A stretch of 28,045 bases of DNA from Pelargonium cotyledonis. Lineage: Eukaryota; Streptophyta; Magnoliopsida; Geraniales; Geraniaceae. How positions within the stretch are numbered: position 1 is the first letter of the stretch; every line of letters begins with the position of its first letter. The notes under the pieces are model-generated. The model was not told the origin of the DNA, did no database searches, and saw only the letters and a list, made by a program, of their open reading frames with translations. Location of the stretch: contig JAYMTA010000478.1 of NCBI GenBank assembly GCA_036897625.1, positions 1 through 28,045 of the forward strand. Direction: 5' to 3'. Shown here piece by piece: positions 1 through 9,339 of this stretch. A program made the translations under genes and the position numbers.

Positions 1-1
1 T

Positions 2-2310
2 CGGAATGCGGGGGAGGGTATTTGGGGGGTTATCCATAGAGTGGTAATGCGACGGAACTCCGTCTACGTCACCTTCATCATCGCCGGAGCTTTCTTCGGG
101 GAGCGGGTGAGTCCGTCGATTAGGTTTACGGTTTTGGTGGCTATTTTTATCATTTCAGTGTTTTTATATTTTTCGGTTCATGTATTGTTTGGCAACCGTT
201 GAATCTCTGTTAGGTCTGATTAGCAATATATTGAGCAAGGGATTTGAAACTTTGGTACTATTGAATTATCTTGTGATTAAAGGTTCTATTAAAGTTTTGT
301 TTGAAATGCTGTAGTCCAGAGGAAATATGGATGGAACTAATTTTTTGTTGGTTGATATCTACATTTAGACTGGCTGATGATTTGTTAGGTTTGATTTGGT
401 TTCTCAGTTTTGTGTTTTCAGATGAATCTAGTTTGAGAAAGATTAAGTTAAATAGAACTATGCTTGTTGTGGCTTGTAACATTCTGTTTTGGTATTGTAG
501 TTGAGTGAAAGGTGGATATGCTTTTTTTTTTTTTTTTTTTGGTAATCTATAGGATATGCTTTAGATAGTGTTGGTTTGTTCAGTAATATGAATCAAGAAT
601 CAGAATGAGAATGGCTTTGGAATGGGAAGCTCATTCTCATTATCATTCTTGATTCCCATTCCCATTTCAAAAATAATAATCCAAGTGCTACCTTAGTACC
701 TTTGTTTACACTCATGATGTGCAATGTGGCCATGTGGGGCTTGTGTCATGCAATGTAGCTGAATAGCTGATTATTTCTAATGTTTATGAATTTAGAATGA
801 TTAGAAGTTCTCATAAAAATTTGTTTATTGGGTGCAGGCTGTGGATTATGGAGTTGAAAAGCTCTGGGAACGCAACAATGTTGGGGTATTGGATCTTCTA
901 TAATATTTGATCTCTTTGCTAAACATTCTATATAGATCTTGTGAAAGTCGTTAATTATAATCTTCTTGGCATATATCTGACTTTTCTTTCATTACGTTTA
1001 CTTGTGTTATGCATGTGTTGTTGATGTTTAACTGATTATGATTGAAGAACTTGGAAGTAAATATGCCTTTATTTGTAAATCTATCATTTAATGTGAATTG
1101 TTATGGTTTCTGGTTAAAAGGTGATTATATAATCTTGTTTAAGTTAGAGGAATGGGCTATAGTAGAATGGGACTATTGGTGAACTTGGAAAGTATTGAAA
1201 TGCTTTCAGAATATGGTTATAAAAAACCACTCAACATTTTTCCACATATACATAAATAGGATGTCTTGTCTTTTGACGAAGAATTGCATTTTGCTAGTGT
1301 GCCGTTTAAATTGTAATTAATTATGAAAGCATGAGCTGTGAGTGTTACCTGTGATCAAAATCTCTGAAGAAAATGAAAATGATAATAATATTTTTAGTTA
1401 TTACTGCATCTAGCAAGCAATCCTCTTGATCCAGATATGATCATCTAACTGAGTTGTATCATTGCAACAACTGGAGAAGAGTATTCATGAGCGAGAATCA
1501 TTATAAGTTATGGAAATGATTTTATTTCTTACCCTGAATTTTGTAAGTTTAGTGACCTTAGAGATGTGTTTAAGGTACATAACTGTTTGGAGGTTGCATT
1601 ATACTCCCTCCGTCCCAAAATGAGTGTTCACTTTCCCATTTTCGTTGAGATTAAGAAGTTAGTTAGTGTTGGACTTTTTCCCTTATGCCTGATAGTGCAC
1701 GTGTGGTAACAAATTCAAGGGATTTTAATTAACTTATTGTAGAGATATTGTTTATATTTCATGCATAACCAACCAACCAAAAATAGAAAGTGGGCACTCA
1801 TATTTTGGGATAGAGAGAGTAACACTTAGCTTAACAGTGAAGATAACACACAAATCTCGATAGGTTGGAGTGGAGGAGGGGAATACGAGCCAAGGATAAA
1901 AGAATTTTGCTATAGGATTCATGTAGGAGACCCCAACATTGTTTAAGAAATGACTTGATTTGCGTTTAAAGATATTATATTTCACCATTTTTGGGTCATT
2001 GACCTTGCTTTACGCCTTCACCACGGGTTTGCTGAGAATATGATACTTTGATCTGTGCTTTGATCTTCAGTATTTGTGTTACTGAAATTCCAACTGGATT
2101 GTCAATGACTCTGGTCCTTTCTCTATTGCTACTGACTCGAATTATGATTTTGTTGTCATGCTGCAGAAACGTTATGAAGACATTTCAGTTTTGGGGCGAA
2201 GGCAATCTGAAGAACGAGTCTTTGAATTGCATGCCCTGGGAAGCTCGGACAATTTTAAGATCCATAAGCTGAAGATCTCTGTATTTGTTTGGCATTTTGC
2301 AAATAATTGA
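2..2310 (+). CDS. QCR9: Cytochrome b-c1 complex subunit 9 (complex III), 5'-partial
   Basis: Small single-pass inner-membrane subunit of mitochondrial ubiquinol-cytochrome c reductase, which helps hold the cytochrome c1/Rieske module. Exons: 2-106 (open at the window edge), 838-885 and 2167-2310, joined by gtgagt/gcag and gtattg/gcag sites, all phase 0. The readable protein is 98 residues. It contains the family core MRRNSVYVTFIIAGAFFGER (the membrane helix), then AVDYGVEKLWERNNVG, then KRYEDISVLGRRQSEE. The true start lies upstream, because about 15 in-frame residues before the MRRNS methionine also look like plant QCR9. The Arabidopsis protein, as I recall it, stops right after the VEE that matches SEE here. 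This copy reads CGA instead of a stop and continues 31 residues to TGA at 2308. Identification is secure; the C-terminal extension is an inference from memory of the family. Confidence 0.9.
564..692. mobile_element. Tourist-like (PIF/Harbinger) MITE in QCR9 intron 1
   Basis: A 129-bp element flanked by TTA on both sides (561-563 and 693-695), the 3-bp target site typical of PIF/Harbinger elements. The left end GATAGTGTTGGTTTGTT pairs with the right end, whose reverse complement is GGTAGCACTTGGATTATT. Inside, a GAATCAAGAAT.A.AATGAGAAT arm at about 590 pairs with its reverse complement at about 632-655, so the element folds into a hairpin. Its ends match those of the element at 4879-5047, which supports one family. 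It is too short to code for anything. Confidence 0.72.
1604..1819. mobile_element. Stowaway MITE (Tc1/mariner) in QCR9 intron 2
   Basis: Starts CTCCCTCCGTCCCAAAATGA and ends with the inverted counterpart ACTCATATTTTGGGATAGAG. A TA dinucleotide lies on each side (1602-1603 and 1820-1821), the Stowaway target duplication. It is 216 bp and non-coding. Internal sequence resembles the elements at 4339 and 19508 but lacks a roughly 35-bp module near their right ends. Confidence 0.88.
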
Positions 2311-2709
2311 CGTATTCTTGAAGGCATCTGATATACTTTCAATCAATATCTTGTTCAAATGAGTGGTTGGAATTGTTAGATTGGCAAGAAATATGATCCA
2401 GTTTATCTGGTAATGTTGCCATTATGTTCATAGTTGATATACGACAACGGCTGTTTTAGAGACAATTTTTGGTTGAAAAGAAGTTGAGGGACTAAATTAT
2501 GTCCAAACACGAGGACGGAATTGAATTTTTTACCAATATTGTATTTGTCAGTGTACTTTTGAGTGGATTATGTTTTTTGAGAAATTGGGAACCTGAACAA
2601 AGTATGATAATTTTAATAACATAAAAAATAATAAACATGAGCGACCGACGCAAAATACTGGCTAATATATACAAAACACAAAATTGGGGCATGAAAACCT
2701 ATCAACCTC
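2311..2709. other. QCR9 3' flank, no gene seen
   Basis: AT-rich sequence after the QCR9 stop, probably the 3' UTR followed by spacer. No ORF resembles a known protein and I see no repeat structure. Confidence 0.5.
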
Positions 2710-3258
2710 TTAGTCTGACGCTGAATTAGATGACCTAGCTAATTCACGAGCCGCAACTTGAGTAGCAGACTTGTGAACAAAATTAAATTCTAAACTAGAG
2801 AATTGATTGAACAAAACAAAAATGTCCTTTATAATAAGACCAAAGGCAATGGAGTCCTCTCATCTGGTCTTCAAAGCTTGAACTACTTGGAGCGCATCAA
2901 CTTCCACCGTTGTAATGTCCCAACAGCGAGCAGCCACCCAACCCAACACTTCTTCGATGGTCATTGCTTCGACCAGTCGTGGTTCAATATAGCTGAACCA
3001 ACCTGCTCGACCACTCCCAACAGCCACCCCTGATCTTCTTTCGGTTTCAAACAACGCTCCATTCACATTCAATTTCAACATACCCGAGGGCAGAGGAGAC
3101 CACTTTGTTTGTCTGACATTCCCACCTGTACTGACCCCTACCATCGACCTCCTATTGCTACCTTCACGGGCCTGCTTCCATGCATCACGCATGGCTAGCG
3201 TCTTTGATATAAGCTTTGTTACACTCCCCTGTTTACCCGACCACACACCATCATACCT
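2710..3258 (-). pseudogene. RNase H-like (RVT_3) domain pseudogene, LINE-type
   Basis: On the minus strand the reading frame shows the pattern of plant type-I RNase H-like RVT_3 domains: W.P.P.G.LKLNVNGALF (first strand; the usual catalytic Asp of the N-D-G motif is Asn here), a Gly-rich GVAVGSGRAGWFS strand, EA.TIEEVLGWVAA, a VEVDALQVVQAL segment, and a C-terminal FVHKSATQVAARELARSS. These domains occur at the C-terminus of LINE polyproteins and in derived host copies. The frame is broken by an in-frame TGA just after LKTR (about 2857-2859, where CGA would fit), but continues correctly in the same frame to TAA at 2710-2712. A further TGA closes it on the 5' side near 3260. No reverse transcriptase is visible. 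The broken frame and missing Asp argue for a decayed copy. Confidence 0.72.
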
Positions 3259-3922
3259 TAATTTTCAAAGACCCCATCCGATTTTGGGAACATGACATCT
3301 CCTTCGAACTCCAAATATAGTTACCAAACAAGCTACTCACGAAAGCATAATCTAACAACACTAAGGCAAGTGCCCACACCACAAGAAGTTCAAAGACATG
3401 CACACATTTTAAAGATGGGGAACGAAAAGAATCATATTTCACTTTTGCACCACAATCTTTAACAATCCACATTGATTGCCCATTACAAGTAATCAACCAA
3501 GAGTAGGCGAGACTTCACACAATTCATATCAACCAGCAAGCACAGAGAAAATTATGAGAAAACACAAGAACAAGTAGAGAGTAAATGAACATAACACAAA
3601 CAATTTACTAGTTTCAATTAGTATGTGAGTGAGACTACAAAAATTACGAGTTACAACTAGTGAGACTACAAAATGGTGTGTATATGTTCAATAAATGAAG
3701 ATGGTAGGGCTGGGAAAACCTGACATGTACCCAGTGACAGATCGATAGCAATAGTATCAGCTCGTTACATCAACAAAGAATGAGGCAGATGTGTTTACAA
3801 GCAAATCATGCTTATTGGAAAAAAATCAAGTATACATATGAGTTTTAATGACTCATTATAGCTGTACTTAGCTACCTTTTAGCCGTGAAAAGGAACGGTG
3901 ATGAGCAAGGCGTCTGCTTTAA
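3259..3922. other. Spacer and ISCA2 3' flank
   Basis: About 660 bases with no supported gene. A minus-strand ORF near 3251-3496 contains no family pattern I recognise; it could be decayed LINE sequence upstream of the RNase H relic. A short direct repeat, TGAGACTACAAAA, occurs at 3630 and again at 3661. The part nearest 3922 is probably the ISCA2 3' UTR, since that gene reads leftward. Confidence 0.45.
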
Positions 3923-6900
3923 TTATTGTTTCACCATGAAAGAACTTTTACAACTGCACCCACCAACTGCACTCGGATTTGTAGTTACCTGCACAGGAAA
4001 CTATGGTTTAGACAGAACTGAATCACTTAAAAGACGAGTGTCGTTGAGGGTGTTCCCAATGACTTCGTCAGCCTAATCCCACACAAGAATCATAATTGGA
4101 ATCAGATAACATGAACATAAATTTGAGTACAATATCATGCATGATATGGTTTCTATACCAACTAAACTCTTCAAGAAGTGTGATATTTAAAGGCAAAAGA
4201 TAAATACATTCTTCAAGATCAAGAATATTATCGAAAACTGATTATGAACATATATATTATTCATGGTTTGTATATACAATATGTAGAAGGGTTGCGAGGA
4301 AGTACATGATTTTCCATATTTATAGGTGAGAATTAATACTCCGTCGGTCCCAAAATGAATGTCTTGGTTTCCATTTTGAGAAAAATTAAAGAGAATTTAG
4401 TTAATGATGTACATTTACTCTTGTAAATCCATGAATATGTGTTGTAAAAAACTCAAGAGATAATAACTTATTATATGGAACTATAGGTAATTCATGCATA
4501 ACTAACTTTCTAAAAGAAAAAAAGAACAAGACACTCATTTTGAGAGAAAAATGCAAGAGAAACAAAACACGCATTTTGGGACAGAGAGTATTTTTTATTT
4601 TCCCCCCTTACAAGTAACAGCCTTCAATTTCCAATATTTACAAAGATGTGGATTATAGAACCATGACAGCATCTGCCAGTTGAAGGGAGAAAACATCTTA
4701 CATAGGACACCAATGGAATGTTACTCATGTTTAAATATACACTTCATAATCTTTATCCAACAGATTTCAGACAGCCTTTGGTATCAACTTCAATGTGCAA
4801 TACTACAGCAAAATACGAAGTTTCACCATATCCACAGTTAAATGCATTTCAACAAATTGAATGTCCACTCTCCTCTAAGGTACCGATTGGATTAAATTAT
4901 TTGTAATGAGAATGAGAAAAATAAATCGGAATAGGAATGAGATTATTATACCTGAGTCAATTTCATGACCAAAAAGTCAAAATCCATACCAAAACAATGG
5001 TAATCTAATTCTCATTCCTAAACAAAAATTATAATCCAAATGCTGCCTAAAGTTCTCTGACAATTATCACAATTTTACCCTTTTCCAGTCCTTTTCTTGA
5101 ACCGCTGATCCTATACCAGTATACCTTGGCCATACTCAGTTTAAGATGTAATAACTTAATGTCACGAGACAGCAAAACGTTAAAGATTGATAGAAGGTTT
5201 GTATCTTCTAGTTGGATGGTCCTCTCTAAACTTCATATCGGGTAATATACCTCATACACTATCTCATTTAGTCATTTTAGCTACTTATATTTAACTTTTT
5301 AACGATCCATACGATTGAAGGTCATATTCGGCAATCACCTTGCATCCAAATATGGTTCTCCACTTCTTCTGTCCGTACATGAAAAGGTATTGATGCTCAA
5401 CTAAACTCTAAACTCTAAACTCATTCATATCGGTGATGATATTGTAACTTGTAAGTCGGCAATCCATGAGAGATTAAACCTTCCAAAAGTTTTTTTTTCT
5501 TTTTTTTTGCCATCTTTAGCAATGTTACCAAAGGACGAAAAACCTCTACACCCTACCGTTATCAGAAAACTAAGCATATCTAATGTAGACTAGTTTGTTC
5601 AAAATATAATACACAAACCCTACACTCATGAACAACCTTTCTACAACAATGGATTGCCAACCAATACCCATCAGGCCAAACCTGTTTAAGGCGCTTGGAT
5701 CCCCTTAAAGGTCTTGGGTTTGAGCCTCATCATGATGTTGGTATCGCCGATAAAAACAGCAATAAGCCAACAATGGATTGCAAATTCTAGCCAACTCATC
5801 ACAGCCATGCCTGAATAAACTAATATCATGGACCTTGCATACTGAATTAGATATAACGACTCACCACAAAAGCAGAACGGATCAACTCCTCAACATAATC
5901 AACGGTTGCCCCTTTCACAAAATCATATGATATGTTATCGACCACCAATTTAACTCCTTCTGTCTCGAATATCCTATAAGTGTTAAAGAATACAAAGACG
6001 GATCAGAACAAAAATAAAAGTATCACGCGATTTTAAAACTTAGATTCATGAATTTAAAAAAAATACATGGCAATGAGTCAAAAGGTGGATACAAACTTAT
6101 CATCAGGGTTGGTTTTGCTATCCAGATCAAAAACGTATTGGAACCCCGAACATCCACCAGTTTCTACACTCAATCGAAGCAATTTCTCTTTAGCGGACTC
6201 TTCACTCGCTTGCAATTCTTTCATTCTCTGTAAACCATTTCTAACATCAATGAAAATGATGCAATAATAAACATATAACGGGCCCTAATCCTAGTTAACG
6301 ACTCAATTCTAACAAAAAACAAAAAAAAAAAATAGCCAACATATTGCTTAAAAATGCAAGAGGAGACAATCCATTACTAAGTTTCTGTTTCACAAAACAA
6401 AAATACCAAAGACATCATCAGCTTTGCTCAATGAAGTTCAACCTATTCAATTTCCAAGAAAACTGGAGGACAAGAAACATAAAAGGAGTTTAAAATCTTA
6501 TTCATATAATCATATCAGCTGTTTCAACATCTAAATAACGAATTTTCATACCAATTGAAGCCATATCAAGCTCAGTACAACGTGGGTCTGTAATTACTCA
6601 GGTCCAAATGATTGATAAGCCAATTGGCAAGTTACAAGAGCATAAAAAAAAAAATCAAACTTTTTTTTCCATTTTCGGGCATTTTCTGAGAACCCAGATG
6701 GAGCAAACACCATCAGAAGCTACCAAAATCCCAATAACACAAAACCCCATAAATTCACGAGAGATAGAGACCGTACCCGTATGCAATTATCCGACATGTG
6801 CACAGAATCTGGAGACGTAGACGGAGAAGGAGAAGCTGATTCGCGGAGAGCCGAAGAAGTAGAAGAGCTGAGAAGCCTCTGGTTCTCTCGAATTCGAGCT

Positions 6901-6944
6901 CTCGCGTACGGCGCGAGGCGTTGAAGCAGCGATCTCGACGACAT
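3923..6944 (-). CDS. ISCA2: Mitochondrial iron-sulfur assembly protein IscA-like 2
   Basis: A-type carrier that acts late in mitochondrial Fe-S cluster assembly, with ISCA1 and IBA57, in making [4Fe-4S] clusters. Exons in reading order: 6944-6777, 6227-6097, 5973-5865, 3988-3923, giving 157 residues. Residues 1-45 are Arg/Ser-rich without acidic residues at the start ([20 protein letters not shown]), a typical mitochondrial presequence. The Fe-S biogenesis domain follows from about residue 50. It has all three conserved cysteines: one in [12 protein letters not shown] and two in the C-terminal GGCSCKSSF. The INPDD-type segment (here KTNPDDK) and [18 protein letters not shown] mark the ISCA2 rather than ISCA1 branch. 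Exon joins are phase 0, 2 and 0 and restore perfect family sequence. The donor of intron 2, AA|GTTTGT, is weak. The gene is divergent from GNA1. Intron 3 (5864-3989) is loaded with small transposons. Confidence 0.95.
4339..4588. mobile_element. Stowaway MITE in ISCA2 intron 3
   Basis: Begins CTCCGTCGGTCCCAAAATGA and ends GCATTTTGGGACAGAGAG, with TA on both sides (4337-4338 and 4589-4590). 250 bp. The right end holds two successive copies of the terminal motif, ACTCATTTTGAGA then CGCATTTTGGGACAGAG, about 35 bp apart. The element at 19508 has the same arrangement. Confidence 0.86.
4879..5047. mobile_element. Tourist-like (PIF/Harbinger) MITE in ISCA2 intron 3
   Basis: A 169-bp element between two TAA target copies (4876-4878 and 5048-5050). 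The left end is GGTACCGATTGGATTA. The right end, reverse-complemented, reads GGCAGCATTTGGATTA, followed on both arms by AATT.TTTGT and a GGAATGAGAAT motif. Same family as the element at 564-692. Confidence 0.8.
5644..5781 (+). mobile_element. tRNA-derived SINE with 14-bp target duplication
   Basis: A perfect 14-bp direct repeat, CAACAATGGATTGC, lies at 5644-5657 and 5768-5781. The 110 bp between has a tRNA-like head: an A-box-like stretch ending TTAAGGCGCTTGG at about 5690, and a B-box-like GGGTTTGAGCCTC at about 5716 (consensus GGTTCGANNCC). The tail is A-rich (GATAAAAACAGCAATAAG) rather than pure poly(A). The intact duplication suggests a fairly recent insertion. It lies in ISCA2 intron 3, antisense to that gene. 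Confidence 0.75.
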
Positions 6945-8124
6945 GGCTTTTTCTGCGTTCTCTTCCTCTCCTTCCCTTTTGTGCGTCTCTGAGTCTCTAT
7001 AGCGTCGTCGTCTTGTTTTCGAATGGAGCTCGTGTCCAACACGAAAGCCCTTGCCTGAATTACCGAAATTACCCACGAACATTCTTATTATTGACACTCA
7101 TATCCCCGACCTAGCTTAGTTAACCGGTGCACCTTTTCGCATCAGTAACACTGAAGAACCCAGCAGCTCCCATTTCCGCCTGAAGCACTCCCTTTACCGG
7201 CGCCGGCATCCCCCGAAAATTCTTTGACGATTCTGATCACCGAGGTACTGATCAATATACCGATCGATCCGGTTTCTTCTCTTTTTCTCGTTAATTTTCT
7301 CGTTTCTTTACCTAATGAATGTTCAAATTCGTAGTGGGTTTTGTTAATTCTGCACATTCGTTGTGATTTGCGGATCAAATGTGTGGTCTTTGTTCTCCTA
7401 ATAGACCAAATCCGTCATTTTTTGTGTGTTTACTCTATGATTTAATAATAGCATGCATTGTTTTGTGTGTATGAGAGAGATCTGTAAATCTGTAATTGCA
7501 TTAGCTTTTGTATTTGAAATTAATTGGACATTTGAGATTATGATATGGCCAGTCTAAGTGATTGATTGCTGGTATTTCATGTAATATAGTTGAATTACAA
7601 ATGGGATTTTTCTGTTCTTGTTAGCTCAAACAAAAAAAAAAGTATGGCCAAATGTCTCTTTGAGGACTCTATGAAACCCTTTGCTGCCGAAATGTGTCGA
7701 TTTGGGTAAGAGATGTTTTCTCAATTGGAAAGATTGAATTTTGGGGGATGAACTCTTTGCGTTTTCCAGGGTCCACTACTGGGATTTCGTCTTCCATCTA
7801 CCACGGAACCTTAGTTAAGACTTAAGAGTTTCTTGGTATTATAGCTTGGTGATGCTACTTTTGCTAAACATTTGATAGGAGAAACGTGTGAAATGATAGA
7901 AAGTTGGAGTTAGAAGAAAAGATTACTCGGATTTGGAGAATTCTAGAAGTTTGATTGAGCAGTAGAGAAAACTTCTCTGTTGAAGTATTGAATGTTCCAT
8001 CCTTGTTTATATAGAATGGTGTTTTTCGTTAATAACGCATCAGATTGAAAATGAAGTCCAATTCAAAATGAAATTTTGATCCTCATTTTGTTCTTGTCAC
8101 GTCTCAGCAGGCTAATTGAGAGAG
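6945..8124. promoter_or_regulatory. Divergent ISCA2/GNA1 promoter and GNA1 5' UTR intron
   Basis: ISCA2 starts leftward at 6944 and GNA1 is read rightward. GNA1 appears to have a non-coding first exon of about 100 bp ending CACCGAG at 7244, with donor GTACTG at 7245. The intron runs to a CTCAGCAG acceptor at 8110, leaving 14 non-coding bases before the ATG. The first exon is CT/GC-richer than its surroundings. About 200 bp remain for a shared promoter (roughly 6945-7140). I see no convincing TATA box there. Transcript ends are inferred, not seen. Confidence 0.6.
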
Positions 8125-8598
8125 ATGCAGAGCAGTGATTCATCCAGTAAAGAAGAAACTTTTCAAGTCCGAAAATTAGAGATCTCGGACAAAAACAAGG
8201 GTTTCATAGAGCTGCTTCGCCAATTAAGCGTTTGTGATTCTGTATCCGATAAGGAATTTGGGGAGCGATTTCGTGAACTGAGCTCCCTTGGTGATGACCA
8301 CGTTATTTGTGTAATTGAAGATGGTCATTCCGGGAAGATTATTGCAACTGGTAGTGTGTTCATCGAGAAAAAATTCCTCAGAAATTGCGGTAAAGTTGGG
8401 CACATTGAAGATGTTGTGGTTGATTCTAGTGCTAGAGGGAAATATTTAGGGAAGAAAATAATCGACTTTCTCTCAGATCATGCCCGAACAATGGGATGTT
8501 ATAAGGTGATTCTTGATTGCAGTGTTGAAAACAGGGCGTTTTATGAGAAATGTGGCTTCAAGCCGAAAGAAATTCAAATGGTGATGTACTTTGTTTGA
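8125..8598 (+). CDS. GNA1: Glucosamine 6-phosphate N-acetyltransferase
   Basis: GNAT-fold enzyme that transfers acetyl from acetyl-CoA to glucosamine 6-phosphate, making GlcNAc-6-P on the route to UDP-GlcNAc for N-glycans, GPI anchors and O-GlcNAc. The protein is 157 residues in a single coding exon, matching the roughly 150 residues of plant GNA1. Visible signatures: FQVRKLEISDKNKGFIELL at the N-terminus, FLRNCGKVGHIEDVVVD (residues about 84-100), the acetyl-CoA pyrophosphate-binding loop ARGKYLGKK (103-111), CYKVILDCSVEN, and FYEKCGF near the C-terminus. The ATG at 8125 is chosen because the frame is closed by TAA at 8113 just upstream. Residues 1-12 are a Ser/Glu-rich leader slightly longer than in Arabidopsis. 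No targeting peptide is evident, so cytosolic or ER-surface action is expected. Confidence 0.96.
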   Translation: MQSSDSSSKEETFQVRKLEISDKNKGFIELLRQLSVCDSVSDKEFGERFRELSSLGDDHVICVIEDGHSGKIIATGSVFIEKKFLRNCGKVGHIEDVVVDSSARGKYLGKKIIDFLSDHARTMGCYKVILDCSVENRAFYEKCGFKPKEIQMVMYFV

Positions 8599-8663
8599 GA
8601 AACACTGTAAATAAATAAGAGTCATTTCAACATTTTTCTCAACGACTCTTGGTTTGTATGTGC

Positions 8664-8830
8664 AAACCTATCTTTGAATGCTTTGGATAACGGTGAGTGT
8701 CAAAAGTTCTATGTACTCTAAACTACGAGGAAACCTATCTTCGAATGCTTTGGATATTGGCGAGAGATTGAGAATCTCATTCACTTAACCGTCTTTTCTT
8801 GTAAAGCTTTATGTACTCTAAACTCTTATG
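8664..8830. repeat. Imperfect direct duplication downstream of GNA1
   Basis: AAACCTATCTTTGAATGCTT at 8664 recurs as AAACCTATCTTCGAATGCTT at 8731. The following TATGTACTCTAAACT recurs at about 8710 and 8810. Unit spacing is 67 bp for the first half and 100 bp for the second, so the second copy has gained about 33 bp. Confidence 0.75.
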
Positions 8831-9078
8831 GTCATTTTTTAGTACAACAGCTCCAGTTTTCCTATACTCAACATTCTGAAACAGATGCATGTTCATTGGC
8901 ATTTACATAAATGATTGTGAAATTGTGTACTTTTGATGCTCATCTTCAGAATTTCTCTATGCTGACACAGACAATTTGATCGCTTTTGATCGGCATTGCA
9001 TCCTTAATTACAACAATAACGTTGCCAATATGTATTACTAGCTCCTGCAAATTAAAGCAAAATGATATTTATTTAAGG

Positions 9079-9235
9079 ACCATTTTAAAACATTATCCAA
9101 ACATAAATTTCAAATCCAAATTTAAAATCATGAATTTGAAATCAAATTCCACCATCAAAATGCACCATTTTAAAGCATTATCTAAACTTAAATTTCAAAA
9201 AATGTATTTGAAATCATATTCAACAATCAATTATT
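9079..9235. repeat. Two-copy imperfect tandem repeat, about 85-bp unit
   Basis: ACCATTTTAAAACATTATCC at 9079 recurs as ACCATTTTAAAGCATTATCT at 9164. The units share AAATTTCAAA, ATTTGAAATCA and a CAACAATCAA-like end. The second unit is about 13 bp shorter. Purely AT-rich, no gene. Confidence 0.7.
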
Positions 9236-9339
9236 CAAAAAATATAAAAAGTTGTTTTCAAGTAATTTATTCTATCATTTTAAAGAATATGAAATTCTAT
9301 TTACCAAAAAGAATATGAAGTTTCTAATTAAAAAAAAAA

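Larger units (their letters stand above)
8599..9339. other. GNA1 3' flank and AT-rich spacer
   Basis: The first part is probably the GNA1 3' UTR (AATAAATAAGA just after the stop could serve polyadenylation). The rest is very AT-rich. Two local duplications, listed separately, account for much of it. A 110-codon ORF at 8986-9318 lies in this low-complexity sequence and is not credible as a gene. Confidence 0.5.

Noticed and set aside
6945..7097. In-frame upstream methionine codons extending ISCA2 by 51 residues
   Set aside because: [10 protein letters not shown] at 6944 is a good presequence start and matches plant ISCA2. The extension is Arg/Glu-rich and lies in the divergent promoter.
8986..9318. 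110-codon plus-strand ORF
   Set aside because: Made of AT-rich tandem repeat sequence (Lys/Asn/Ile-rich), with no ATG start in a sensible context.
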